Assembly: GCF_900155865.1 (NCBI RefSeq)
Contig: NZ_LT707006.1
Coordinates: 1,817,685 to 1,881,684, forward strand
Source: Bacteroides bouchesdurhonensis
GTDB lineage: Bacteria; Bacteroidota; Bacteroidia; Bacteroidales; Bacteroidaceae
DNA: 64,000 bases
Direction: 5' to 3'
Below, in pieces: positions 1 to 9,590 of this stretch. The position numbers and the translations under genes were made by a program. Numbering within the stretch: the stretch's first letter is position 1; the number at the start of each line of letters is the position of its first letter. The notes under the pieces are model-generated. The model did not search any database and was not told the origin of the DNA. It worked only from the letters and a program-made list of their open reading frames with translations.

Positions 1-425
1 TCGATATTCTTTCGGATATCAATCTGAAAGAGTTATATGACTATCATATTCAAAAAGGTGGCGTGGCAACTTTATTGGCTAGCCGGCGTAAAACTTCCCG
101 TTACTTGCTTTTTGATCAAAGACAAAAACTTTGTGGGTGGATAAATAAAGGTACAGGACAAATAAAACCTGAGGGGTTTCATTATGTCGAGGCTTTTTAT
201 CTGGAATATGCATTTAGTGGTATCCATGTTCTTTCTCCTGCTATTTTTCAATTGATGGATGTTCCATGTTGGGAAGGAAAGTTCTCTATTATGGATTTTT
301 ATCTTGCTACTTGTCAAGAGGTGGAATATAACGGTTATCTTACTGAAAATTTGCAATTGATTGACATTGGTAAACCTGAAACATTGGCATGTGCTGAAGA
401 GTTTATTCGTAAATCAGGTATATAA
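1..425 (+). CDS. NDP-sugar nucleotidyltransferase, C-terminal part (5' end outside window)
   Basis: The frame is open from base 3 and stops with TAA at 423-425, giving about 140 residues; the gene begins upstream of the window. The visible piece runs from 'DILSDINL' through 'GIHVLSPAIF' to 'IDIGKPETL', which is how the C-terminal half of the NTP_transferase family reads (mannose-1-phosphate guanylyltransferase or glucose-1-phosphate thymidylyltransferase-like). These enzymes join a sugar 1-phosphate to an NTP in the cytoplasm to make NDP-sugars. The N-terminal nucleotide-binding GxGxRL motif lies outside the window, so the nucleotide and sugar cannot be assigned. The next gene starts 157 bases later behind its own promoter, so this is probably the end of a separate operon. 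Confidence 0.75.
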   Translation, partial: DILSDINLKELYDYHIQKGGVATLLASRRKTSRYLLFDQRQKLCGWINKGTGQIKPEGFHYVEAFYLEYAFSGIHVLSPAIFQLMDVPCWEGKFSIMDFYLATCQEVEYNGYLTENLQLIDIGKPETLACAEEFIRKSGI

Positions 426-544
426 AATGTATTTTTATAATAATAAACCGTCAAAAGGAAAGTGATATTTTCATTTGAGAGTAATTTTTTCAGTATAGGA
501 ATCTAAAAACTTACAGAATTTATAGCGTATACCATTCTTTTTAG

Positions 545-552
545 TAACTTTG
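545..552 (+). promoter_or_regulatory. Bacteroides -7 promoter element upstream of the ECF sigma gene
   Basis: TAACTTTG matches the Bacteroides -7 consensus TAnnTTTG. A weak -33 element (TTTA, 519-522) lies 22 bases upstream. Transcription from here would start near 559. That leaves a leader of about 24 nt before ATG 583 and excludes the in-frame TTG at 550 as the start. Confidence 0.5.
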
Positions 553-582
553 CTTTTGATATTTTTTCGAAAACAAACTGTT

Positions 583-1131
583 ATGTCAAAAGAACTATTC
601 GAACTATCTGATAACAATCGAGTGGTGAGAGTGCTAAAGAGGGGAGATCAGCAAACTTTTGAAGCTGTATATAAGGCATATAGCAATTCGTTACGGATAT
701 ATGCAACGAATATCCTGCAAGATGCTGAGGCGGCTTATGAAGTTGTGCAGGATACTTTTATGGCAGTTTGGATGAATCGTAAAACATTAGATGAAACAAA
801 ATCTTTTCGCAACTATTTATTACGTGCCGTTCATAATAATTCGCTAAAATTAATCAAAACGGAAGAAGCGCGTAAAGCTCGGGAAGAGAGGGCAATGGAA
901 GAGCAGAAACAAGATTGGGAGGAGACTTCTAAATCTGCACGTGGAGTGGAAGTGTTGATTCCTGCCATTGAACGTTTACCGGAGCAAAGTCGCAGGGTAC
1001 TACAAATGAGTTATTGGGAAGAAAAAAAGAATTCTATTATTGCCGAAGAGTTGTCTATTTCTATCCGGACTGTGGAGACTATATTATATAAGGTAAAGAA
1101 GAAATTAAGAGGAGAAATCAAGAAAAATTAA
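583..1131 (+). CDS. ECF-type RNA polymerase sigma factor (Bacteroidetes PUL sigma-70 family)
   Basis: A 182-residue sigma factor. Region 2 (about residues 15-85, 'FEAVYKAYSNSLRIYATNI' then 'VVQDTFMAVW') contacts the -10 element and core polymerase. Region 4 (about 120-180, 'LPEQSRRVLQMSYWEEKKN', 'IAEELSISIRTVET') is the helix-turn-helix that reads the -35. ATG 583 is preferred over TTG 550 because a promoter element occupies 545-552. The next gene encodes a FecR-type anti-sigma factor, and a SusC with an N-terminal signalling domain follows. This is the standard trans-envelope signalling set: ligand binding at SusC is relayed through FecR and releases this sigma factor to raise expression of its own utilisation locus. 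The regulation is known for the family; here it is inferred from gene order. Confidence 0.93.
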   Translation: MSKELFELSDNNRVVRVLKRGDQQTFEAVYKAYSNSLRIYATNILQDAEAAYEVVQDTFMAVWMNRKTLDETKSFRNYLLRAVHNNSLKLIKTEEARKAREERAMEEQKQDWEETSKSARGVEVLIPAIERLPEQSRRVLQMSYWEEKKNSIIAEELSISIRTVETILYKVKKKLRGEIKKN

Positions 1132-1164
1132 GCTCCGTTCAAAAAAAAATCCAAATTGAATACG

Positions 1165-1172
1165 TAAATTTG
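1165..1172 (+). promoter_or_regulatory. Possible -7 promoter element upstream of fecR-like gene
   Basis: TAAATTTG fits TAnnTTTG in the 82-base gap between the sigma gene and the anti-sigma gene. No good -33 TTTG is seen 19-21 bases upstream. It may allow separate expression of the anti-sigma factor and everything downstream, or it may be chance in AT-rich DNA. Confidence 0.3.
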
Positions 1173-1213
1173 AGAGTGTTGGTATTATATATAATGAATA
1201 AAGTTCATTATGT

Positions 1214-2296
1214 ATGGATACAAAACATGATATTCCCGAACGGGAAATAGGTGAGCAGGAAGATGAGTTGCTCGAAAAACTTTGGGATCAATTACCCGAT
1301 TCCCAGGGAGGGGTGAGTTCTTCTGATCAGGGTTTCAAAGATTTACAATGCCGGATTCAAAATAAACTTCGTATCAGGCGGCGGTTTCGTATTGCAGCAA
1401 TTAGCGGAATTGCTGCAGCGTTGATAACAGGCGTACTAATGCTTCAACTACCTGTTCAGCCAAAACAAGAGTCTACTGCTATTTCGCAGTTACAAGATAT
1501 GGGAGTCACCATATCTAATAATCAGGTTATATTGAAAATGGATAATGATGTAGTTATGTCTCTTGACAGTGCTGCATGTATTGAACAGAATACTTCTGAT
1601 GATATTGCTTTAAGGACATCTAGTGGGGATAAGCTTGCTTTAGCTGGAGAACGTATATTGAGACTGGAAGTTCCTGCCGGACGTCGTTTCCAAATGACTT
1701 TATCAGATGGTACACAAGTATGGTTGAACTCTTCTTCTACACTCGAATATCCAGCTTCTTTTGAGGGTAAATCCGAGCGTAGGGTGAAACTGACAGGAGA
1801 AGCTTTTTTTGAGGTTAAGCGTAATGAGAAGTGCCCTTTTTATGTAGAAACAGGGCAACAGGAATCCATACGTGTATTAGGTACCAGTTTTAATGTCAAT
1901 GCATATCCGGAAAGTGAAAAACACGTTACTACTCTCGTTACAGGAAAAATCAGTTATCAATTTGGAAAAGTAAAAGAAGATATCATTCTGAATCCTGATC
2001 AACAAGTTAGCTTGGATTGTGCTATGGGAAAGACGAAAGTAGTAAAAGTAGATGCTTCAGTATTTACCGTTTGGAAAGATGGTTGGATTTATTTTGAGGA
2101 TGAACATCTTTCGGAACTGGCTAAACGTCTTGGAAGAATGTATGGAATTGAAATTCAGGTGGCCGAGCGTCTGAAAGACTATTCTTTCTCAGGGAAAATC
2201 AGTTATGATCGGGGAGTTGATTATATCACTCGCCTGATGACTGAAACGGCTGGAATTATCTGTGAAGTAGAAAATGGAATCATTCGATTGAAATAA
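1214..2296 (+). CDS. FecR-family anti-sigma factor with C-terminal DUF4974
   Basis: A 360-residue inner-membrane protein. A short cytoplasmic N-terminus (1-57) that should hold the sigma factor is followed by one membrane segment at about 58-79 ('FRIAAISGIAAALITGVLML'). The periplasmic FecR domain covers about 150-255; 'VPAGRRFQMTLSDGTQVWLN' and 'RRVKLTGEAFFEV' are its hallmark strands. The C-terminus (about 290-360, 'FEDEHLSELAKRLGRMYGIE') is the STN-like DUF4974 domain that meets the signalling domain of the TonB-dependent transducer. It lies 82 bases after the sigma gene and 58 before susC, consistent with one regulatory cascade. The length is normal for the family. Confidence 0.93.
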   Translation: MDTKHDIPEREIGEQEDELLEKLWDQLPDSQGGVSSSDQGFKDLQCRIQNKLRIRRRFRIAAISGIAAALITGVLMLQLPVQPKQESTAISQLQDMGVTISNNQVILKMDNDVVMSLDSAACIEQNTSDDIALRTSSGDKLALAGERILRLEVPAGRRFQMTLSDGTQVWLNSSSTLEYPASFEGKSERRVKLTGEAFFEVKRNEKCPFYVETGQQESIRVLGTSFNVNAYPESEKHVTTLVTGKISYQFGKVKEDIILNPDQQVSLDCAMGKTKVVKVDASVFTVWKDGWIYFEDEHLSELAKRLGRMYGIEIQVAERLKDYSFSGKISYDRGVDYITRLMTETAGIICEVENGIIRLK

Positions 2297-2354
2297 GGTG
2301 GAATCAAAATACAAAATGATACAATAATTCGAACTACAATTATATAGAATATAT

Positions 2355-5300
2355 ATGAAAAGAGAAGTGAAGTTTATTTGTGCTAGTTGGAGAAAAGTGT
2401 TTTTGCTTTTCATGCTTCTTGTGTTTTGTGATGTCATTTATGCTCAAAAGATAAATGTACAGCTAAAGAATGTAACGGTAGCAGAAGCATTGAAAAAGAT
2501 GAGTGCGGTCACCGACTATGAGTTTTTTTATAACTCGAAACAATTGACAGAATGTACAAAAAGAGTGAATGCTAATTATCAGAATATTGACTTGGCAGAA
2601 GCATTAAAGGATATTCTTTCCGATACAAATTTTACTTTTAAGATCGAAAATCGTACCATTGTTATCATTCCTCGACCGGTTGTTGAGAAACAGGTGCAAC
2701 CTGAGGAAGAAAAGGTAATAGAATTAAAAGGAAAGGTAATCGATGGTGCCGATCATTCTCCGATGATTGGCGTTTCAGTGTCTATCGAAGGTACATCTGT
2801 AGGAACAGCAACAGACCTTGATGGGCAATTTACATTAAAGCTTCCTGCTGAAGAATGTAACATTATTTTTTCTTTTATTGGCTATGAAAAGATAGTGAAA
2901 CATTTTAATGGAAAGAATGCATCTTCTTTCGCTAATGTTGTGATGCAACAGGCTTTAATGGAAATTAAGGACGTTGTGGTAACAGGTGTTTATCAACGTA
3001 AGAAAGAGAGCTTTACCGGTTCGTCTACGACTTTCAAAGGAGATGAATTGAAATCGGTGGGGTCACAAAATGTTCTACAGAGCTTAAAGACACTGGATCC
3101 TTCTTTTAAGATTATGGATAACAATAAGTTTGGTTCTAATCCGAATCAGATGCCGGATATTGAGATCCGAGGTAAAACTAGTGTGATGGGACTGAAAGAG
3201 GAATATGGGACAGACCCTAACCAACCGTTGTTTATCCTCGATGGTTTTGAAACTACTTTGGAGACAGTGATGAATCTGAATATGAATCGTGTGGCATCTG
3301 TGACTATTCTGAAAGATGCTGCTTCCACAGCTATCTATGGATCGAAAGCATCTAATGGAGTTGTGGTTATTGAAACAAAAACTCCGGAAAAAGGACGACT
3401 GCAGCTTTCTTATAAAGGAGATTACGGAGTGACTGTTGCCGACCTGACTGATTATAATCTGATGAATGCTCGTGAGAAATTACAATTCGAAACAATGGCA
3501 GGAGTTTATCAAGATCTTACGGGTAGCCCTTTCAATCAGATGCGTCTGGATAGCTTAAAGAATTCACGCCTGAGGGAAATAGAAAAGGGAGTGGATACTT
3601 ATTGGCTAAGTGAACCAATACGTACAGGATTTACTCATAAGCATAATATTTATGCTGAGGGTGGTGAAGAAAAGATACGTTATGGCATCGGGCTGAGTTT
3701 TGGACAAGTGAATGGAGTGATGAAAGGTTCTGATCGACAAACTGTTGGAGGAAATCTGGACTTGATTTACCGCACTGGAAAATTCCAGTTCAGTAATAAA
3801 TTGACTGTAGACTATGTAGAAACAAATAATCCAACAGTATCATTTGCAGAATATGCTCAGGCAAATCCTTATTATCGGAAGTATAATTCAGTGGGAAAAG
3901 TTGATAAGTATCTGTACTATCCGGTAGAGGGAGCGGAGGATTCTCCTGTTGCAAATCCTCTGTGGAATGCTCATCTGAATAATTATGATAAGGGTGAAGA
4001 ATTTGGATTTACCAATAACTTTATTATTGAGTGGTTTGCTACTCACGATCTTCGTCTGCGTGCAAAGTTTGGTCTAACTAAGTCGGATAATACACAGGAT
4101 ACACGTCTTTCTCCGTTACATTCACAATTTGATGATGTAGGAGAAACTGAGAAAGGACTTTATACTCATTCATTAGTAAAAGGTATGATTTATGAAGGAG
4201 ATCTAGCCGCTACTTTTGGACGACTGTTTGCTGATAAACATATGGTTAATGCAGTAGCAGGATTCAATTTTAGTAGTAATAAAAATAATACTTTTGGTTA
4301 TTCTGCTAACGGTTTTACGGACGATCAGTTTGCTGCTCCGTCTTTTGCCAATGGTTATCCAGACGGGGGAAAACCGAGATATAGTGAGAATCTGAAAAGG
4401 GCAGCCAGTTTTTATTTAAATGGTGGATACTCTTATGATAATCGTTATCTGCTTGATTTTAATTATCGTAGTGATGGTGCTTCTATGTTTGGAACTGACA
4501 ATCGTTTCAGAAACACATGGTCTGTTGGTTTGGGATGGAATGTACATAATGAGAAATTTTTCAGAGACACAGAGTTATTCCAGTTGCTTAAATTAAGAGG
4601 ATCTGTTGGTAATCCGGGTAACCAAAATTTTGCAGCTTATCAAGCATATTCAACTTATATGTTTAATGGTTGGATGACGAATATATTCGGAACCGGAGTT
4701 ATTCTGAATGCATTGGGAAATAAAGACTTGGCATGGCAGGAAACTATCAATTATAATATTGGTATAGATGTAACTACATGGAATAATCGTTTGAATATTA
4801 CTTTTGATTATTACTGGAAAAATACCGATCCGTTACTTGCTATTATCACTACTCCAGGATCAATGGGAGTAACAAGTATTGCGATGAATGCAGGTACACA
4901 GAAGACTCAAGGTTGGGAAGCGACTGTAAAAGTATCTCCGATTTATATGCTGGAGCAACGTATTAATTGGAATATCAGTGTGAATGCTACACATTCCAGA
5001 TCGAAATATGCTAATATTGGTAACTCATTTAGTGAGTTGAATGAAAGTGGTAAATCCTCTTTAGTAGGTACTACCCGTTATTACGATGGCGGTAGTCCTA
5101 CTGCAATTTGGGCAGTACGCTCCGCGGGTATCGATCCGTCTACGGGTAAAGAGCTATTTATCAAAAAAGATGGTACCCACTCTTTTACTTATGATGTAAA
5201 TGATGAGGTTGTTGTTGGTGATACTCAACCTAAGGTGGAAGGTGTATTCGGAACTACCTTTTATTTTAAAGGATTTACGTTCGGTTGCTATTTCCGTTAT

Positions 5301-5687
5301 CGGTTAGGTGGGCAATTGTTTAACTCTTCTCTTTTCCAGAAAGTGGAAAATATCGGTACGGAAGATATATACAATAACCAAGATAAACGGGCATTATACA
5401 ATCGTTGGTCTACTTCCAATCGTGAGGCACAGTTTAAAGGAATTTCTTTAGTGCAGAAAACGGAGAAATCATCTCGTTTTGTGATGGATGAAAATACATT
5501 AAGTTGTGAGTCTATAAACGTAGGCTATGAATTTACTCAAGGCTTTATTAAAAGAATGGGTTTATCGGCATTGACTCTGCAAGCGAATATGAATGATCTT
5601 TTCCGTTGGTCTACAGTCAAAGACGAACGTGGAATTGACTATCCGTTTGCACGTACCATTTCTTTTTCTCTCGGAGCTACATTCTAA
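2355..5687 (+). CDS. SusC/RagA-family TonB-dependent outer-membrane transporter with STN signalling domain
   Basis: A 1110-residue outer-membrane transporter. Order of parts: signal peptide (about 1-30, ending near 'DVIYAQ'); secretin/TonB short N-terminal domain (about 32-105), which signals to the FecR protein; a carboxypeptidase-regulatory-like beta-sandwich (about 125-205, 'KGKVIDGADHSPMIGVSVSI'); a plug domain (about 215-340, with 'IEIRGKTSVMG' and 'ILKDAASTAIYGSKASNGVV'); and a 22-strand barrel to a C-terminus ending in Phe ('ISFSLGATF'). It takes up oligosaccharides with the SusD partner encoded 38 bases downstream, powered by TonB. The STN domain separates it from plain transporters and fits the sigma/anti-sigma pair just upstream. 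The transported glycan is inferred from the enzyme genes as a sulfated, fucosylated host glycan. Confidence 0.96.
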   Translation: MKREVKFICASWRKVFLLFMLLVFCDVIYAQKINVQLKNVTVAEALKKMSAVTDYEFFYNSKQLTECTKRVNANYQNIDLAEALKDILSDTNFTFKIENRTIVIIPRPVVEKQVQPEEEKVIELKGKVIDGADHSPMIGVSVSIEGTSVGTATDLDGQFTLKLPAEECNIIFSFIGYEKIVKHFNGKNASSFANVVMQQALMEIKDVVVTGVYQRKKESFTGSSTTFKGDELKSVGSQNVLQSLKTLDPSFKIMDNNKFGSNPNQMPDIEIRGKTSVMGLKEEYGTDPNQPLFILDGFETTLETVMNLNMNRVASVTILKDAASTAIYGSKASNGVVVIETKTPEKGRLQLSYKGDYGVTVADLTDYNLMNAREKLQFETMAGVYQDLTGSPFNQMRLDSLKNSRLREIEKGVDTYWLSEPIRTGFTHKHNIYAEGGEEKIRYGIGLSFGQVNGVMKGSDRQTVGGNLDLIYRTGKFQFSNKLTVDYVETNNPTVSFAEYAQANPYYRKYNSVGKVDKYLYYPVEGAEDSPVANPLWNAHLNNYDKGEEFGFTNNFIIEWFATHDLRLRAKFGLTKSDNTQDTRLSPLHSQFDDVGETEKGLYTHSLVKGMIYEGDLAATFGRLFADKHMVNAVAGFNFSSNKNNTFGYSANGFTDDQFAAPSFANGYPDGGKPRYSENLKRAASFYLNGGYSYDNRYLLDFNYRSDGASMFGTDNRFRNTWSVGLGWNVHNEKFFRDTELFQLLKLRGSVGNPGNQNFAAYQAYSTYMFNGWMTNIFGTGVILNALGNKDLAWQETINYNIGIDVTTWNNRLNITFDYYWKNTDPLLAIITTPGSMGVTSIAMNAGTQKTQGWEATVKVSPIYMLEQRINWNISVNATHSRSKYANIGNSFSELNESGKSSLVGTTRYYDGGSPTAIWAVRSAGIDPSTGKELFIKKDGTHSFTYDVNDEVVVGDTQPKVEGVFGTTFYFKGFTFGCYFRYRLGGQLFNSSLFQKVENIGTEDIYNNQDKRALYNRWSTSNREAQFKGISLVQKTEKSSRFVMDENTLSCESINVGYEFTQGFIKRMGLSALTLQANMNDLFRWSTVKDERGIDYPFARTISFSLGATF

Positions 5688-5725
5688 TAAGGTAAAGAAA
5701 AAACTAACAAAAAACAAAATGAGTT

Positions 5726-7177
5726 ATGAAGAGTAAAAAATATATAGGTGTATTGATAAGCTGTTGCTTGCTGCTGTGCAGCTGTGACGACTGGTTAGGC
5801 GTGAAACCTTATGACAAGATAGGGGAAGATGAATTGTTATCGTCTGAAGATGGGTTTCAGAAGTTGTTGAATGGTGTATATATTGAGTTGAATAATGATA
5901 AACTCTATGGAAGTGCTCTGTCAGTAGAGATGTTGGAGGTCATGGGAGGAGCGTATGCAATTGGTACTGATAATTATGTATGGGGTAATTATAAGGATCT
6001 TTCCAAATACCAATATGGAACGGAGTATTGGCGTGCACGTTTGAGTGAAACTTGGAATCAGGCGTACGCTTTGATTTTGAATTGTAATAAGATTCTGGAG
6101 AATATTGAAAGTCGTAAATCACTATTTACAGGTGATAATTATAATATTATTCGTGGAGAAGCTATTGCATTAAGAGCGATGTTACATTTTGATATGTTAC
6201 GTCTATTCGGTCCTGTATATTCACGGAACAGTGATAAATTGAGTATTCCTTATTATACTGCACAGAAAAATATTCCGGAAGATCTGCTTCCGGCTACTGA
6301 AGTTGCAAAGAAGATAATTACAGATCTGAAAGAGGCTCGTATTTTGTTATCGAATGATCCGGTAATAACAGAAGGAACCATGATGAGTGGAGCTACCGAT
6401 GGCGTTTCTAATTTTCTGCGTTATCGTGCATTACGACTAAATTATTATGCAGTTACAGGTTTGTTGGCTCGTGTATGTCTTTATACTGGTGATAGAGAAG
6501 GAGCTTTTACTTATTCTACTGATGTAATTAAAGCAGCGAATAAAGGAGTTTTTCCGTTTGTAGATAAAAGTCTTGTAACGGGGTCACCGGATGATCCGGA
6601 CCGAATCTTTTCTTCCGAAGTGATTTTTGCATTATCACATTCCAGTCGTAATAAGCTCTTCAAAAATTATTATGATCCGAGTCGTTTACCTAATTATGTA
6701 TTCAGAATGGATAATAATCTGATGAGCAATCTAATATTTGGAGGTGGAGCTGCAACTGGAGGTAATCAGGATGATTATCGAAGTCGTGTAAACTGGGTAG
6801 CTACCGGAGCCAATAAATACTTCTATAAATATTCGGATATGGTAACTACTGGGAAGATTGAAAATACAATGATTCCGTTGCTGCGTTTAGGAGAAATGTA
6901 TCTTATTGCTGCTGAAAGCCAGTCTTCCAATTTATCTGAAGGAACATCTTATGTGAATACTCTTCGGAAAAATAGAGGTGTAACTAATATATCGACATTG
7001 AATCGTGATATCCTTCAGTATGAATATATTCGTGAACTGTATGGTGAAGGACAACTTTTCTTTATGTATAAACGATTGTTTACATCTGTTCTGTTCACGT
7101 CTAATACAAGCAAGAACCCAGAACCGAGTGATGAGATATTTGTAGTGCCTTTACCCGATTCGGAGATCGAGAACTGA
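5726..7177 (+). CDS. SusD/RagB-family outer-membrane glycan-binding lipoprotein
   Basis: A 483-residue lipoprotein. The signal peptide ends in lipobox LCSC with lipidated Cys20, followed by acidic residues (DDW), the usual surface-export-like context in Bacteroides. The N-terminal 'EDGFQKLLNGVYIEL' and the tetratricopeptide-like helices with 'IRGEAIALRAMLHFDMLRLFG' are typical SusD. The C-terminal 'PLLRLGEMYLIAAESQ' and 'RELYGEGQLFFMYKR' complete the RagB/SusD fold. It forms the lid over the SusC barrel and captures oligosaccharides for import. It is slightly shorter than many SusD proteins, which often exceed 520 residues. It follows susC by 38 bases in the same operon. Confidence 0.95.
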   Translation: MKSKKYIGVLISCCLLLCSCDDWLGVKPYDKIGEDELLSSEDGFQKLLNGVYIELNNDKLYGSALSVEMLEVMGGAYAIGTDNYVWGNYKDLSKYQYGTEYWRARLSETWNQAYALILNCNKILENIESRKSLFTGDNYNIIRGEAIALRAMLHFDMLRLFGPVYSRNSDKLSIPYYTAQKNIPEDLLPATEVAKKIITDLKEARILLSNDPVITEGTMMSGATDGVSNFLRYRALRLNYYAVTGLLARVCLYTGDREGAFTYSTDVIKAANKGVFPFVDKSLVTGSPDDPDRIFSSEVIFALSHSSRNKLFKNYYDPSRLPNYVFRMDNNLMSNLIFGGGAATGGNQDDYRSRVNWVATGANKYFYKYSDMVTTGKIENTMIPLLRLGEMYLIAAESQSSNLSEGTSYVNTLRKNRGVTNISTLNRDILQYEYIRELYGEGQLFFMYKRLFTSVLFTSNTSKNPEPSDEIFVVPLPDSEIEN

Positions 7178-7215
7178 TACGATAATAATATGAAAATACT
7201 AAATGAGATAGTAAT

Positions 7216-7971
7216 ATGAAAATAAAAAAGATACATATAGGATTTTTGCTATTCTTTATAGGGTTGGTTGCTTGTGAAGAACAAACACCTGATGCATTTG
7301 ATGAAATTAGCGGAATCTATTTCAATAATAGATCTAGAGCTAGTGCATTGCAGGATAGTACTGATGTGACATTTGTGTATGAAAATTCAAATGAAATGGA
7401 AATTCCAGTAAAAATTCAGTTATTAGGTCGTCCGGTTGAACAAGCTCGTCCGATTAATATTCGTGTAAGTTCGGAAGATGCTACGGAAGGAATAGATTAT
7501 GTGCTACCCCTAAAAGCTGAATTGCCAGCTAATGCTACCAGTTTTGATTATGTAGTGATATTGAAACGTACTTCCTCTTTGAAAGGGCAAAAGAAAACGA
7601 TTCGATTGGAAATTAGTGCCAATGAGTACTTCACACTTCCTGTATCAGAAGAATTACAAGCTAGTGGAGATACTGTATCTATGTTGCATTACCGTATTAT
7701 GTTTTCAGACATGTTCACTAATCCACCTGCTGCCTGGGATGAAGATTTTGTAGGTAAGTTCACTCAGCAGAAGTTTGAATTGGTGTGTCGGGTATTGAAC
7801 ATTGCCCCTGCCGATTTTAACGATCGAACTATTATCACTTTGGCAAAGCTTATTTACATTAGAGCTGAAATGAATAGCTATATAGCAGAAGAAGTGGCAA
7901 AAAAAGAAGTAGGACTGGCTTATGATGAAGAGGTAATTGATCCTAAAACGGGACAACCTTTAGTTTTTTAA
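7216..7971 (+). CDS. DUF4843 surface lipoprotein
   Basis: A 251-residue lipoprotein with lipobox LVAC and lipidated Cys20. The body (about 30-150) resembles DUF4843: 'IPVKIQLLGRPVEQARPINI', 'EGIDYVLP', and a Calx-beta-like beta-sandwich. The C-terminal part contains 'WDEDFVGKFTQQKF' and 'GLAYDEEVIDPKTGQPLVF', as in this family. Such proteins are regularly encoded right after susD together with a PKD-like lipoprotein, as here. They probably sit on the cell surface and help bind glycan or scaffold the SusCD complex; no enzymatic motif is seen. The gene lies 38 bases after susD and 20 before the PKD gene. Confidence 0.82.
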   Translation: MKIKKIHIGFLLFFIGLVACEEQTPDAFDEISGIYFNNRSRASALQDSTDVTFVYENSNEMEIPVKIQLLGRPVEQARPINIRVSSEDATEGIDYVLPLKAELPANATSFDYVVILKRTSSLKGQKKTIRLEISANEYFTLPVSEELQASGDTVSMLHYRIMFSDMFTNPPAAWDEDFVGKFTQQKFELVCRVLNIAPADFNDRTIITLAKLIYIRAEMNSYIAEEVAKKEVGLAYDEEVIDPKTGQPLVF

Positions 7972-7991
7972 TTTTCTAATAAGAATAAATT

Positions 7992-9575
7992 ATGAAGATG
8001 AAAAATTTATATAGTCATTTATGTGGAGGCTTGTTGTTAGGTCTTCTAATAATAGCTTGTGCCGAAGACATGGGAAATTATGATTATCATGATCTGATAG
8101 AACCTGAGATTTCGGGAGTAAAAGAGAATCCTTCTGTTTTGGTGTATGATCAATTGCAATTGACTCCTGATTTGGGAGAAAATGCTAAGTCTGATGATCA
8201 GTATGATTTTGAATGGAAAGTGATTAATCAGGATGAAAGTAGCGAAGTGACAGTTATAGGAAATACTCGTAACCTGGACTATACGGTAAATTTGAATCCG
8301 GGTAAATATACACTATATTTTACTGTTACAGAAAAGTCTACCGGACTATATTGGCAAAAGAACTATACTTTGACAGTTAGTGACACTACTACCGAAGGCT
8401 GGATGGTGCTATGCTCCGACAATGGAAGAGCACGCCTTGATATGGTATCTATGGTAGAAGTGGTGAAAGGAACAATTTACCGTGATATTCTGAAAAATAA
8501 TGGAACACCTCAATGGAATGGTCCCCGAAAGATACAATGGCTTTCTCAAATGACAGATGCCAATTCACCTTATTATTTGCTGACTGATGAGGGAGCAACA
8601 CGTTTGGGAAAGAATAACTTTGAGTGGAAAGAAGAGTATAATTTTACTTATGAGGTAGCGGTTCCTCAGAAGTTACTTCCTTATTCAATTACTTCTGCAG
8701 GATTTGGTAAAGTAATAGTCAGTGGGACGGAAGCCTACTATTGTGAAATAATGGGAATTGACGGTTTGTATGGAAGTGCTGTCAATAAAAAGTTTAAAGT
8801 GGCTCCATATGTTGGAACTAATGTTTCTGCATCTATGATATATGCTGCAATATATTTATTGTACGATATTGATAATAAACGTTTCATGGCTTACTGTCCA
8901 TTGATGGCTTTTGATGATCTTGGCGGATATAATCCTTTGGTGGATATGGATGAAATGGGAGAAATCGCTACTACAATAAAGGGAAATGCAGGAGTAGTAG
9001 GATCGGCTTTTGATAAATATCCGGTTGGATATGATTGCGTTTATATGGAGAATACGAAGTATGATCCGGGTAATGGTAAAATGGGAATGACATATACTAT
9101 TCTGGCGGATGGAAATAGACGCTATTTATATGGTATTCAGGTAGGTGATTTATTATTATATGCTGACTGTACCTATGTGTTGGGAAAATCTTATTATGGA
9201 GATTTATCGGGTTGTACGAATATTACCAAAGAAGGCAATTTATATGCCTTTAGTTCTTTGAAGAATTATATGTATTATGCAGTAGGTGGTACAGTTTATC
9301 GCGTCGATCTGTCTGCTTCACCTTTGCGGGCTGAAGAACAATTTACGTTGAGAGGAGAAACAATTACCTGTCTTAAATTCAATCTATATCAAAAGAGTGA
9401 AAATGCTTCACGTTCGTTCGACCTTATAGTAGGAAGTATGAAAAATGGAGGAGAGGGAACGTTGCGAGTATATAATGGTATGACTACTGAAGGTGATTTT
9501 CGTTCGGTAGAACCAACTGTATATACCGGATTTGCGAAAATTGTAGATGCTACATATAGAGAAAGAGTCAATTAA
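7992..9575 (+). CDS. PKD-like family surface lipoprotein
   Basis: A 527-residue lipoprotein with lipobox IIAC and Cys23. An N-terminal PKD-like beta-sandwich (about 30-135) contains 'YDFEWKVINQDESS' and 'NPGKYTLYFTVTEKSTGLYW', where 'W.v......G.Y.l.f.Vtd' is the PKD pattern. The remainder (about 140-527) resembles the beta-propeller-like C-terminus of this Bacteroidetes family; it has no catalytic motif I recognise. Its place after susD and the DUF4843 gene suggests a surface glycan-binding or accessory protein of the uptake complex. It is followed after only 15 bases by the thioredoxin-like gene. Confidence 0.78.
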   Translation: MKMKNLYSHLCGGLLLGLLIIACAEDMGNYDYHDLIEPEISGVKENPSVLVYDQLQLTPDLGENAKSDDQYDFEWKVINQDESSEVTVIGNTRNLDYTVNLNPGKYTLYFTVTEKSTGLYWQKNYTLTVSDTTTEGWMVLCSDNGRARLDMVSMVEVVKGTIYRDILKNNGTPQWNGPRKIQWLSQMTDANSPYYLLTDEGATRLGKNNFEWKEEYNFTYEVAVPQKLLPYSITSAGFGKVIVSGTEAYYCEIMGIDGLYGSAVNKKFKVAPYVGTNVSASMIYAAIYLLYDIDNKRFMAYCPLMAFDDLGGYNPLVDMDEMGEIATTIKGNAGVVGSAFDKYPVGYDCVYMENTKYDPGNGKMGMTYTILADGNRRYLYGIQVGDLLLYADCTYVLGKSYYGDLSGCTNITKEGNLYAFSSLKNYMYYAVGGTVYRVDLSASPLRAEEQFTLRGETITCLKFNLYQKSENASRSFDLIVGSMKNGGEGTLRVYNGMTTEGDFRSVEPTVYTGFAKIVDATYRERVN

Positions 9576-9590
9576 TTTTTTTATAATATA

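Noticed and set aside
550..582. Extended N-terminus (TTG start) for the sigma factor
   Set aside because: A TAACTTTG promoter element occupies 545-552, so the codons before ATG 583 are not transcribed or are leader.
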